This document shows positions 1 through 8,000 of a stretch of 8,283 nt of DNA, piece by piece. Position 1 is the stretch's first letter. Each line of letters starts with the position of its first letter. Source of the DNA: an uncultured Chloroflexota bacterium (GTDB taxonomy: Bacteria > Chloroflexota > Chloroflexia > Chloroflexales > Roseiflexaceae); assembly GCA_937876225.1 (NCBI GenBank), contig CALFIC010000213.1, positions 1 through 8,283 of the forward strand, given 5' to 3'. Below the pieces are notes generated by a model. It was not told where the DNA came from. It made no database searches and was given only the letters and a program-made list of their open reading frames with translations. Both the position numbers and the translations under genes were made by a program.

Positions 1-1792
1 CCGCATCGAATTTGGCGCGGTCGATGACGACCCCTTGTTTGGCGCCACTATCGATGGGTTCGCTGAAAAAACGTTCGGGTAACGTATCGTCGGCACGGCC
101 GAGTCCTTCGCGGGTGTTGTAGATGCGCATCAGGTGGGTACGACGCTCGCCGAAGCGCAATAATTCGTGCGACGATGTTTCCCAGCCGGTTACCGCCGCC
201 AGCATATCGGTCATGGTTTGCAGGCTGATGGCACGGGTAGGGGCGATGGCAAAAATACAAAAAGCCAAGGCGTCTGCCGCTGACCATAGATTGTGCAAAG
301 CTTTGTAGTTGCGCACTTTTTTGGCGCCCACAAACTCCATCGGGATGCGCTCGATAATCCCCAAGGTGCGGGCATAGTCGAGTGAATGCTCCCAGCCTAC
401 TTGGGTGTCGAAGTCCCAGTCGTGTTCGCAGATGTCGTAGCGTGGCCCAATCGGCGCCGTGGCATAGCCAAGGGCCAGGTTGGTTTGACTACGTGGCTCA
501 AAAGGCACGATTTCGAGCCCTTTGACGTGCATGGCGTAGCGATCGCTGCTCTGGCCGATGTGGGCAGCGGCGCGTTGGCTGCCTTCGGCCAGGATGGCAC
601 CAAAGCCGTCCCGGTAGGTGATTTTTTTCATCATAGCGAGGGCGGCTACGTGGTCACCAAACGTCAAATCGATGCCATCCATGTCGGTGGTGCTGATGAG
701 TCCATTGGCGTGGGCTTCCATGGCAAACGACAAGGTGAAGCCCAACGACACCGGGTCAAGCCCCCACTGATTACACAAATTGTTAAAGCGCATAATCACG
801 CGGGCATCGCTGGTGCCAATGTTTGGTCCGAGGGTGCCGCTCACCTCTTGGTGCATGGCACTGGCTCGTGGGTCGAGGTCGGTATCGGCGGCGTTGTGGT
901 AGATTTTCATACAATCGTTGGGACAGCCCGGGCAGCGCGATACACCCACGGCGTGGGGAAGCCATTGCGACGCTTCATAGGCCTCGAGATGCGCAAATTG
1001 GGCGGTGCTGTAATTGTTGGTGTTGAGGGCGGCATCGAGGCCGTGGGTGTGCACCCACACCGCAAAGCCCGGTAAATTTTTTTGCCACATCGACAACACG
1101 TTATGCTCGATATCGCGGCTAAATGCGGCATTGATGGCGGCTAATTTTTCGGGGTGGGCCACGGGGGGCAACGCACCGCCTTTGAGTACGATGGCCTTGA
1201 GGTTTTTGGCGCCCATCACCGCCCCTACGCCGTGGCGCTGGGCTTGGTGGGTGCGGCTACTGACGATATTGGCGTAGCGCACCTGGTGCTCGCCGGCGGG
1301 GCCAATGGCGGCGACATCGACGTCAGTGCCGTATTGGTTTTCGAGGATGTCGGTGGTTTGTCCGACCGTTTTGCCCCACAGTTGGGTGGCATCAAAAAAC
1401 GACACGGCGCCGTCGTGAATCAGCAACCCGGTTGGACTACTGGCCGCGCCATGCACCACGATGGCGTCGTAGCCGCACATCTTGAGCGATATGGCCCAGC
1501 GCCCTTCGGCGCGAGTCTCGCCGATGCCGTTGGTGAGGGGGGATTTGGTGGTGACGATATAGCGCACCAGACCAGCGGCGGGGTAGCCAGCCACGACGCT
1601 ATTGTTGAAAATCAATAAATTGTCGGGGCCGAGTGGATCGATACCGGCGCGGGTTTCTTTGAGCAGGTAGTAGGTGCCCATCAAGCCGCCACCGGCGTAG
1701 ATGCGATAGAAGTTGGCGTCGGGGTGTTCGACCCGCGTGGTCTGCGTGGTCATGTCTACGTGCAACACTGCACCGTGGTAGCCGTACGTCAT
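1..1792 (-). CDS. Aldehyde:ferredoxin oxidoreductase family protein (tungsten/molybdenum-pterin enzyme), 3' end cut by the window edge
   Basis: Reading the minus strand from the ATG at 1792 gives 597 uninterrupted codons running off the left edge. The product belongs to the AOR family, cytoplasmic enzymes that oxidise aldehydes (or related substrates) to acids and pass electrons to ferredoxin, using a bis-pterin W or Mo cofactor and one [4Fe-4S] cluster. Visible signatures are the N-terminal GYHGAVLHVDMTTQ, GPAGEHQVRYANI (164-176), GVGAVMGAKNLKAI (188-201), cluster ligands CPGCPNDC (C287, C290, C294) with a fourth Cys in DALAFC (C512), and the C-terminal NTREGLGRADDTLPERF (559-575). The Cys spacing matches the archaeal AOR pattern. 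Family members are about 600-630 residues, so only a few residues are missing. GGAG about 9 nt upstream supports the start. It lies 33 bp downstream of purK in the same direction, so co-transcription is likely. Substrate and metal cannot be told from sequence; the family is certain, the subfamily is not. Confidence 0.93.
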   Translation of the reverse strand, partial: MTYGYHGAVLHVDMTTQTTRVEHPDANFYRIYAGGGLMGTYYLLKETRAGIDPLGPDNLLIFNNSVVAGYPAAGLVRYIVTTKSPLTNGIGETRAEGRWAISLKMCGYDAIVVHGAASSPTGLLIHDGAVSFFDATQLWGKTVGQTTDILENQYGTDVDVAAIGPAGEHQVRYANIVSSRTHQAQRHGVGAVMGAKNLKAIVLKGGALPPVAHPEKLAAINAAFSRDIEHNVLSMWQKNLPGFAVWVHTHGLDAALNTNNYSTAQFAHLEAYEASQWLPHAVGVSRCPGCPNDCMKIYHNAADTDLDPRASAMHQEVSGTLGPNIGTSDARVIMRFNNLCNQWGLDPVSLGFTLSFAMEAHANGLISTTDMDGIDLTFGDHVAALAMMKKITYRDGFGAILAEGSQRAAAHIGQSSDRYAMHVKGLEIVPFEPRSQTNLALGYATAPIGPRYDICEHDWDFDTQVGWEHSLDYARTLGIIERIPMEFVGAKKVRNYKALHNLWSAADALAFCIFAIAPTRAISLQTMTDMLAAVTGWETSSHELLRFGERRTHLMRIYNTREGLGRADDTLPERFFSEPIDSGAKQGVVIDRAKFDA

Positions 1793-1825
1793 TGTCGTCT
1801 CCATTCAGTTATTGATAAAGGATGA

Positions 1826-2998
1826 TTATTCGGCCGCTTTGGGGCGCTTGGATTTGGGTGGCGGGAGCGTATCGTCATTTGCAGGCAACCAGACGCCGGC
1901 GAGTGGGCGGCATTCTTCGACTTTGCGCATCAGTGTCGCCATGTCGCGGGCAACGATGGTCAAGTGCCCTACTTTGCGGCCTGGTCGCGGTGCTTTGTGG
2001 TAGAGGTGGACGTGAACGCCGGCGGGGATTTGGGCGATATCGGGAATGGCGCCGATGAGGTTAATCATGGCACACATGCCCCGCAGGTTGGTGGGGGCGA
2101 GGGGGAGTCCACACACCGCTCGCACGTGGTTTTCGAATTGTGAGGTTACTGCCCCTTCGATGCTCCAATGCCCTGAATTATGCACGCGTGGTGCCATCTC
2201 GTTGACGACGAGGGTGGGCCCATTGGCGGTCATGACTTCGAAGCATTCAATCGCCAGCAACCCCACATAATCGAGGGCGGCCACGGTTTGATGGGCGATG
2301 GCATCGGCCAAGGCATCGACGTGGGGGTGGACGTTGGCCGCTGGGGCAATCGATAGCCGCAAAATTCCCTCGTGGTGGTGGTTTTCGACCAGTGGGTAGC
2401 GATTGATTGATCCAAAACGGTCCCGCACCACTAACAACGATAATTCGCGGGTAAAAGGCACGACCCCTTCGATGAGCAAATCAGTGCCCGCCATATCGAC
2501 CACCGTCTGATAGGCTTGGGTCAGGCTGGTAATCCGTTGTTGCCCTTTGCCATCATAGCCGTTACGGCGGGTTTTGATGATGGCGGGGAGTTTGGTGCGG
2601 GCGATGGCTTGCGCCACGCTGGTGGTTTGGTCGACGGCCGCAAATGGCGCCGTATTAAAGCCTAAATCGCTAAAAAACTGCTTTTCGTGCAGGCGATCTT
2701 GGCCAATTGCAAGGGCATTGGCGATGGGGTAAAGGGGGCGTAAGGTACTCAAAAACTGTGCCGTCGCCGCCGGAACGTTTTCGAATTCGTAGGTGATGAC
2801 ATCGACTTTTTGGGCAAAGGCTTCGAGCGATGGTTTGTGGGTGTAATCGGCGACGGTATGCGTGGCAACCAGAGCTGCCGGCGCATCGCCGCTCGGGTCG
2901 TATACATGGCAACGAATCCCTAGCGGAATAGCCGCAAGGGCTAACATCTGGGCTAATTGCCCACCACCAAGAATACCGAGTGTGTGTGTTGCCGTCAT
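1826..2998 (-). CDS. purK: N5-carboxyaminoimidazole ribonucleotide synthase (PurK)
   Basis: This encodes a 390-residue cytoplasmic ATP-grasp ligase that uses ATP and bicarbonate to convert AIR to N5-CAIR in de novo purine synthesis. Motifs in order: GILGGGQLAQM (8-18, N-terminal nucleotide-fold loop), YEFENVP (70-76), QDRLHEKQFF (100-109), KTRRNGYDGKGQ (142-153, ATP-grasp glycine loop), FTRELS (182-187), NEMAPRVHNSGHWSIEGA (266-283, metal and substrate site), then a C-terminal part with MINLIG and HLYHKAPRPGRKVGH. Length is slightly above the usual 350-380 because of a Lys/Pro-rich tail. The frame stays open upstream to an ATG at 3295, but those extra 99 codons would cover the promoter region and overlap the divergent gene. 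PurK homology begins at the ATG at 2998, which has GGTGA 5 nt ahead of it. Its usual partner purE is not upstream, where a divergent gene lies, nor downstream, where an AOR-family gene follows after 33 bp. Confidence 0.97.
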   Translation of the reverse strand: MTATHTLGILGGGQLAQMLALAAIPLGIRCHVYDPSGDAPAALVATHTVADYTHKPSLEAFAQKVDVITYEFENVPAATAQFLSTLRPLYPIANALAIGQDRLHEKQFFSDLGFNTAPFAAVDQTTSVAQAIARTKLPAIIKTRRNGYDGKGQQRITSLTQAYQTVVDMAGTDLLIEGVVPFTRELSLLVVRDRFGSINRYPLVENHHHEGILRLSIAPAANVHPHVDALADAIAHQTVAALDYVGLLAIECFEVMTANGPTLVVNEMAPRVHNSGHWSIEGAVTSQFENHVRAVCGLPLAPTNLRGMCAMINLIGAIPDIAQIPAGVHVHLYHKAPRPGRKVGHLTIVARDMATLMRKVEECRPLAGVWLPANDDTLPPPKSKRPKAAE

Positions 2999-3028
2999 AT
3001 ATTCACCATCTGCTTGCAGAACAATCCT

Positions 3029-3037
3029 ATTGTACCA
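3029..3037 (-). promoter_or_regulatory. Putative extended -10 promoter for purK and the AOR-family gene
   Basis: On the minus strand the sequence reads TGGTACAAT, an extended -10 element (TGn plus a five-of-six match to TATAAT). It would place the transcription start near 3022, leaving a leader of about two dozen bases before the purK ATG. The region 17 bp upstream shows only a poor -35 match, as is common for extended -10 promoters. This is a consensus match by eye only. Confidence 0.5.
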
Positions 3038-3071
3038 AATATTGTTGCGCTGCCGTACTATATTTGATGGG

Positions 3072-3102
3072 TTGATTTTTTTGATAATGATATTGTTATA
3101 AT
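3072..3102 (+). promoter_or_regulatory. Putative sigma-70-type promoter for the GH99-like gene
   Basis: A perfect TATAAT at 3097-3102 is preceded by TGT, giving the extended -10 TGTTATAAT. A TTGATT (-35-like) at 3072-3077 lies 19 bp upstream, slightly longer than the usual spacing, and the intervening DNA is AT-rich. Transcription would start near 3109-3110, about 25 bases before the chosen start codon. This promoter contains the ATG at 3101, which therefore cannot be the start codon of its own transcript. Confidence 0.65.
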
Positions 3103-3122
3103 GAATCAAACATCGTTTTTTT

Positions 3123-3128
3123 GGGGAG
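3123..3128 (+). promoter_or_regulatory. Ribosome binding site that fixes the GH99-like start codon
   Basis: GGGGAG ends 5 bases before the ATG at 3134. The upstream in-frame ATG at 3101 has no such site and sits inside the -10 box. The site also places the start exactly at the beginning of a good signal peptide. Confidence 0.8.
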
Positions 3129-3133
3129 TCACC

Positions 3134-4861
3134 ATGCTGCGTAATGTGTTGTTGTCGCTCTTGCTCGTTGTCGCCCTGTTCCCTTTCCGCACCGAGACCA
3201 CCGTGGCGCATGCTGATAACGGCCGCGAAGTGTTTGCCTATTATTACAGCTGGTGGAATCGCTTGAGTTGGGACCCGAGTCGCATGAGCGACCACCCCGC
3301 TGATTTATATGACAGCAAAAGTGATGCCGTGATTCGTCGCCAAATCACGGATGCCAAAAACGCCGGCATTGATGGATTTATCTGCACCTGGCGCTATTCG
3401 TGCGCCAAAGTGTTGCAAGTAGCCGAAGCCATGGGGGGCTTCCGAGTGGCATTTAGTGTCGACCCAGTCGGCGACCCCACCCTGAATTTTGATGATGCCA
3501 TGGCCCGCAACATGCAAGAAATGTCTAATTATACGAGTAGCCCTGCCTATTGGAAGCGGGGCGGTAAACCGGTTTTCGTGTTTTGGAATGACACCATCCT
3601 GCCTGGTGGCCGCGGTAGTCGTGCCGACTGGCAAGCGACGCGTGACCGCATCGACCCCCAGCGCACCCAGTTTTGGTTGGGCGGTGGGGTCAATTTTTCC
3701 TTGCTTGATGTCTTTGATGCCTTACACTTTTATGACATTACCTGGGAATCTTCGTCGGGTAAAGCCATGAGCTCATACAACCGTAAGCTCAACGAGTACA
3801 ACACCAGCCGTGGCGCCAGTAAGCCCTTTTTTGCGACCGTCATGCCCGGCTACGACGATATGCGCTATCGCGCCGGTCATCGCAAAGACCGCGCCAACGG
3901 TGACTACTACCGCAGTGGCTGGGACAACGCCCGCGCCTATGGCGCCCAAGTCGTTATCATTACCAGTTGGAACGAATGGTTCGAGGGGAGTGCTATCGAA
4001 ACCAGCGTCAACAACGGTACCAGCTATCTCGATATCACCCGCGAAAAAATCGCCGCCTTCAAAGATCCCACTCCGGTCATCCCTAGTGGCTTCGCCGACA
4101 CCGCCATCAAACAAATCTGGCAGCGCGCTGATTTGGCGGTGCAACAACAACGTGCCGTGCGCTCGTGGGTGTGGGGCCCCCAAATTGGTGATGGCCGCCT
4201 CGAATCGTTTAATGGCGGTCAACGCTTGGTGCAGTATTTTGACAAAGCTCGCATGGAAATCAACAACGTCAACGGCGATCGCAATTCGCCATGGTTCGTC
4301 ACCAATGGCTTGCTGGTGAGCGAAATGGTGACGGGGCATGTCCAGACCGGTGATACTACCATCGAATCACGTACCCCCAACGAAGAAGTGCTGGCAGGAG
4401 ATCCACGCGTCGTCAATCCCGATGCCCCTAGTTACGCCACCTTGGCGATGGCGTTGCCACCTCAAGTCGACAAAACGGGCCAAGCCGTGCGGACGCAGTT
4501 GCTCCGCAACGGTACCTTCCAAGATATCACCCCACCAGCCAACGTCAGTTATGCCCAATATGTTCCTGAGACACATCACAACATCCCCGACGTCTTTCGC
4601 ACCTTCCTCAACCAAACTGGCATCATCTATAGCGGTGGGCGCTATAGCAATGGTGCCTTGTTTGATTGGGTGGTTGCGTTTGGGTACCCCATTGGTGATG
4701 CCTACTGGATGCGCACCAACATCGCTGGCGTCTCTCAATGGTCACTGGTGCAACCCTTTGAGCGCCGAATTTTGACCTATACGCCGAGTAATCCCGCTGG
4801 CTACCAAGTCGAGATGGGTAATGTTGGTCAGCACTATTACCGCTGGCGTTACGGTAATTAG
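3134..4861 (+). CDS. Exported GH99-like glycoside hydrolase with a Chloroflexota-type C-terminal domain
   Basis: The 575-residue product starts with a signal peptide (hydrophobic core about 5-18, likely cleavage after AHA at 25-27). Residues 32-310 resemble the GH99/WbsX-like TIM barrel: VFAYYYSWW (33-41), SDAVIRRQITDAKNAGIDGF (63-82), KPVFVFWND (145-153) and TSWNEWFEGSAIETS (277-291). Characterised GH99 members are endo-alpha-mannosidases or endo-alpha-mannanases that use two Glu three residues apart in this last motif; E281 and E284 fit. Residues about 330-575 form a second domain with RLVQYFDKARMEI, NGLLVSEM, PFERRILTYTPSNPAGY and VEMGNVGQHYYRWRYG, which I recognise from many Chloroflexota exported proteins but cannot assign a function. 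Start chosen from the Shine-Dalgarno site and signal peptide. The gene is monocistronic, with its own promoter and terminator, divergent from purK. Exact substrate is unknown; activity on alpha-mannan-like glycans is inferred only from the family. Confidence 0.85.
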   Translation: MLRNVLLSLLLVVALFPFRTETTVAHADNGREVFAYYYSWWNRLSWDPSRMSDHPADLYDSKSDAVIRRQITDAKNAGIDGFICTWRYSCAKVLQVAEAMGGFRVAFSVDPVGDPTLNFDDAMARNMQEMSNYTSSPAYWKRGGKPVFVFWNDTILPGGRGSRADWQATRDRIDPQRTQFWLGGGVNFSLLDVFDALHFYDITWESSSGKAMSSYNRKLNEYNTSRGASKPFFATVMPGYDDMRYRAGHRKDRANGDYYRSGWDNARAYGAQVVIITSWNEWFEGSAIETSVNNGTSYLDITREKIAAFKDPTPVIPSGFADTAIKQIWQRADLAVQQQRAVRSWVWGPQIGDGRLESFNGGQRLVQYFDKARMEINNVNGDRNSPWFVTNGLLVSEMVTGHVQTGDTTIESRTPNEEVLAGDPRVVNPDAPSYATLAMALPPQVDKTGQAVRTQLLRNGTFQDITPPANVSYAQYVPETHHNIPDVFRTFLNQTGIIYSGGRYSNGALFDWVVAFGYPIGDAYWMRTNIAGVSQWSLVQPFERRILTYTPSNPAGYQVEMGNVGQHYYRWRYGN

Positions 4862-4876
4862 CCGTACATAACGATT

Positions 4877-4911
4877 CGTCCCATGATGCGAACATCATGG
4901 GACGTTTTTTT
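4877..4911 (+). terminator. Rho-independent terminator of the GH99-like gene
   Basis: A perfect 12-bp stem (4877-4888 with 4893-4904) closes a CGAA tetraloop and is followed directly by seven T (4905-4911). It begins 15 bp after the stop codon. The opposite strand lacks a T run after the stem, so it should act on plus-strand transcripts only and not on the convergent gene. Confidence 0.95.
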
Positions 4912-4965
4912 GCCAGCTATGTTCAATCGACCAAAAATATGAATGACTTGATGCAAATCCCAACC

Positions 4966-4999
4966 TGCACTCTGTGTCACTTCTGGCGACCAGAGTGCA
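4966..4999. repeat. Inverted repeat downstream of the pentapeptide/RCC1 gene; possible weak terminator
   Basis: TGCACTCTG (4966-4974) pairs perfectly with CAGAGTGCA (4991-4999) across a 16-base loop, and GTC/GAC inside the loop could extend the pairing. It lies 12 bp past the stop codon of the minus-strand gene ending at 5011, where a terminator is expected. The minus-strand sequence after it (GGTTGGGATTTGC) has no real T tract, so it may instead be a 3' stabilising hairpin or a protein site. Confidence 0.5.
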
Positions 5000-5010
5000 A
5001 GATCCTGGCA

Positions 5011-8000
5011 TTACAATCCGAGGATAAAGGCCCGTAGTTTGTTGATGAGGGTGTTGTCACCAAGCTGTCCTGCACTATTGTCGCCCCAACAGAGTGCTTT
5101 GTTGTTGGCGACGGCACAGGTATGCTGGCCCCCACTACTGAGGTTAGCGACATTCGTGAGGGGTGTCCCATTGGCCATGATGACTTGGACGGGATAGAGG
5201 CGGTTCGTCGTGGTGCCATCGCCGAGCTGACCTTTGTCGTTGAGCCCCCAACACCAGGCGGCACCACTAATCAGGGCACAGCTATTGTTGTAACCGACTG
5301 CGATTGCGGTCACACCGGTCAGTGGTGTGCCGGCACTTTGCAATACCTGGACCGCTCGTGAGCGACTTGGTGGCGTGATGTTGCTCCCCACGGTGCCTTC
5401 TAAGGTGGTGCCATCGCCGATTTGTCCAAATTCGTTGTATCCCCAGCACCACATTTCGCCAGTAGATGTCATAGCGCAGGTGTGGAACCCTCTGCTACTC
5501 ACATGGGTGACATCACTTAATGTTGAACCATCAGATTTCACGACTTGTACGGGGTGTACTTTGTTTGCCCGTAGTGCGTCGTCACCGAGTTGACCTTGTA
5601 GGTCGAGCCCCCAACACCAGACATTCCCCGACTTAACCGCGCAGGTGTGGCGGAATCCGGCGCTGATTTCACTTACCCCAGTGAATGGGGTGCCGTCTGC
5701 ATTGATTACCACGGTGGCATAGGTGGTTTTGGTGCCAATAGTACCGAGGCCGGTTTCACCATAGAGACTATTGCCCCAGCAGTAGACGGTGGTTGTGACG
5801 ATAGCACAGGTATGTTCAGCGCCGAGGCTGACGTCACTGACGGCGTCGAGGGTCAGGCTGGCACTCTTTTTGACACGTATGGCACCATTGGTATTGACAG
5901 TTGTTCCATTGCCGAGTTGCCCTGAACTGTTGGCGCCCCAGCACCACAAGAGGTTGGTGTCGGTGATGGCACAGCTATAGCTGCCATTCACACTCGCAAC
6001 GACATGCACCATATTGGTGAGGGTTGTGCCATCACTCTTGAGGACTTTAACCGGCAATTTGGTATTGGTGTTGGTCTTATTGCCTAGTTGGCCAGTACTA
6101 TTTGCCCCCCAACACCAGCCGGTGTTATCGGCCATGGCACAGGTATAGGTGCCACTGGCACTGATTTCTTGGACGACCATCGTAGGCGTGATAGTCGGGG
6201 TGGATGTATTTGTGGCGGTGGCAGTCTGGGTGTTGGTGGCTGTTCGTGTACTCGTCGCTGTTTTGGTACCCGTGGCTGTACGTGTATTTGTAATCGTTGG
6301 CGTATTGCTCCGAGTCGCGGTGTCTGTCGCAGTCGCCGTGTTAGTGCGTGTATTTGTGTTGGTGCGGGTGGCTGTCGCAGTACGCGTCGCTGTGCGAGTT
6401 GCGGTGTATACGATACGGCATTCTTCTGGGGTCACCGCTCTGCTATTACTGCCATCTGGGCAGATGGTGTTTGACCATAGGACACTTGCAATTGTTGCAT
6501 TAAATAGACTTGAGCCACGAAATACTGCATTCGTGAAATTACTATTTGTGAAATTAGTGGTGTGTAAATTGGCATTGGTGAAATTCGATCCACTGATATT
6601 CGCGTTGATGAAATTGGCATTGGTGATTGTGGCACCGGTAAAATTACTCATGGTGCACATGGCATTTTCCATGTTTACATTGGTCATTACTGAATTCACG
6701 AAAATGGTATTGTCACATGTCGCTGATGTGCGCGGGCTACGATTGAGCATTTGTTGTGATGCCGCACTATTCCCGTTAAATCGAGCTCCAGTGAGATTGG
6801 CATTGGTGAAGTTTGTCCGGGTGAGGTTTGCATTGCCGAAATTTGCAGATGTTCCGTCGGCGCCAACTGCACTGACATCAGTGAAATTAGCTGCTCCCCA
6901 ATTTGCTAGCTTTAATTGTGCGCCGGTCATGGTTGCACCGGTAAAGTCGGTGTTGTATACGGTCACTCCCGTCAATGTCGCATTGAGAAAATTCGTGTTT
7001 TTTAGGACTGCCAATACCAGTTGTGCATTGGTGAGGTTCGCTCTGGTGAAATTGGATGTCGTAAATGTCCCGTTTGTAAGAAATGCATCGCTAAGATTCG
7101 CATCGGTGAAATTAGCTCCAGTACAGGCATTTCCGTACGGAAGCGCGGCATAGGCTAAATTTGCCCGCAGAAAAATAGCATTGTTACAAGTGGTTAAAAC
7201 TGGTGGCGTACCGCCACCACCAGAGAGTATGGTGTGATTCAAATCGGCATCAGTAAAATTGATGCTATCGAGATTAATCCCCTGTAACAATGCATTGTCG
7301 ACTTTTGCACCGACAAATACGGCATTTGTCATCACGGAATGGAAGAAATTCGCTCTTGACAGTGTGGCATTGGTGAAATTGGTATTCCGAAAGGAAACGT
7401 TGTTTGCAGTACTTGACGTAAGATTGGCTGCATGGGCAGTATCACTCCCGCTGAAATTCGCCAAATCAAAATTTGCACCAGTCAAAATCGTCGTTGCAAG
7501 ATTGGCTCCGCGTAAATCAGCAGTACCAAATTTGCTATTTGTAAATGTCGCATTAGACATATTGGCATTAGCCAAGTTGGCTAGTCGGAAATCTGCGTTG
7601 GCATAGGTACCTGCATGCAAATTTGCCCCACTCAAATTTGCCCCATAAAATTGTGCACCCGACATATCGGTGCTGGATAAATCTTGACCATGTAAATCAC
7701 AATAACTGAGATTTACATTGGTGCCCCGGACGGTACAGTTACTGCTTGCGGCAGGGGCTGTACTGGTGAGTGTCACTGTTGGTGTATGTGTATACGTCGC
7801 CGTTTTGGTAGGTGTCACTGTTTTGGTGGACGTCGCCGTTTTGGTTGTAGAGGCGATACTGACATTCGAAAGATTTCCCACGCTGTGCGTTGTGCTATCA
7901 GAATCACAGTTATGCACGTCAATACGAGTCGTAGTGTCTGCACACGGATGTTGCTTGGCATGTGATACGCGTAATAATGGCGCTATGGTACTAATTCCAA

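Noticed and set aside
386..1618. Long plus-strand open frames (386-1075 and 1154-1618)
   Set aside because: They lie opposite the AOR-family gene, whose minus-strand product has clear family motifs throughout; the plus-strand products show none.
3101..3133. Alternative start of the GH99-like gene at the ATG at 3101
   Set aside because: That ATG overlaps the TATAAT box and lacks a ribosome binding site; the ATG at 3134 has GGGGAG 5 bases upstream and begins a proper signal peptide.
2999..3295. Upstream extension of the purK frame to an ATG at 3295
   Set aside because: It would cover both promoters and overlap the divergent gene's signal-peptide region; PurK similarity begins at the ATG at 2998, and the extra residues look like nothing recognisable.
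3773..4339. Minus-strand open frame of 188 codons opposite the GH99-like gene
   Set aside because: It is a shadow of the coding strand, with no motif and no ribosome binding site recognised.
6181..6405. CRISPR or satellite-like array
   Set aside because: The periodicity is six bases and in frame with a Thr-alternating peptide; there are no conserved repeats of 24-40 bases and no unique spacers.
6149..7153. Plus-strand open frame of 334 codons
   Set aside because: It is antisense to the Thr linker and pentapeptide array; the repetitive, stop-poor complement leaves it open, giving a Val/Ala/Leu-rich product without a credible start site or domain.
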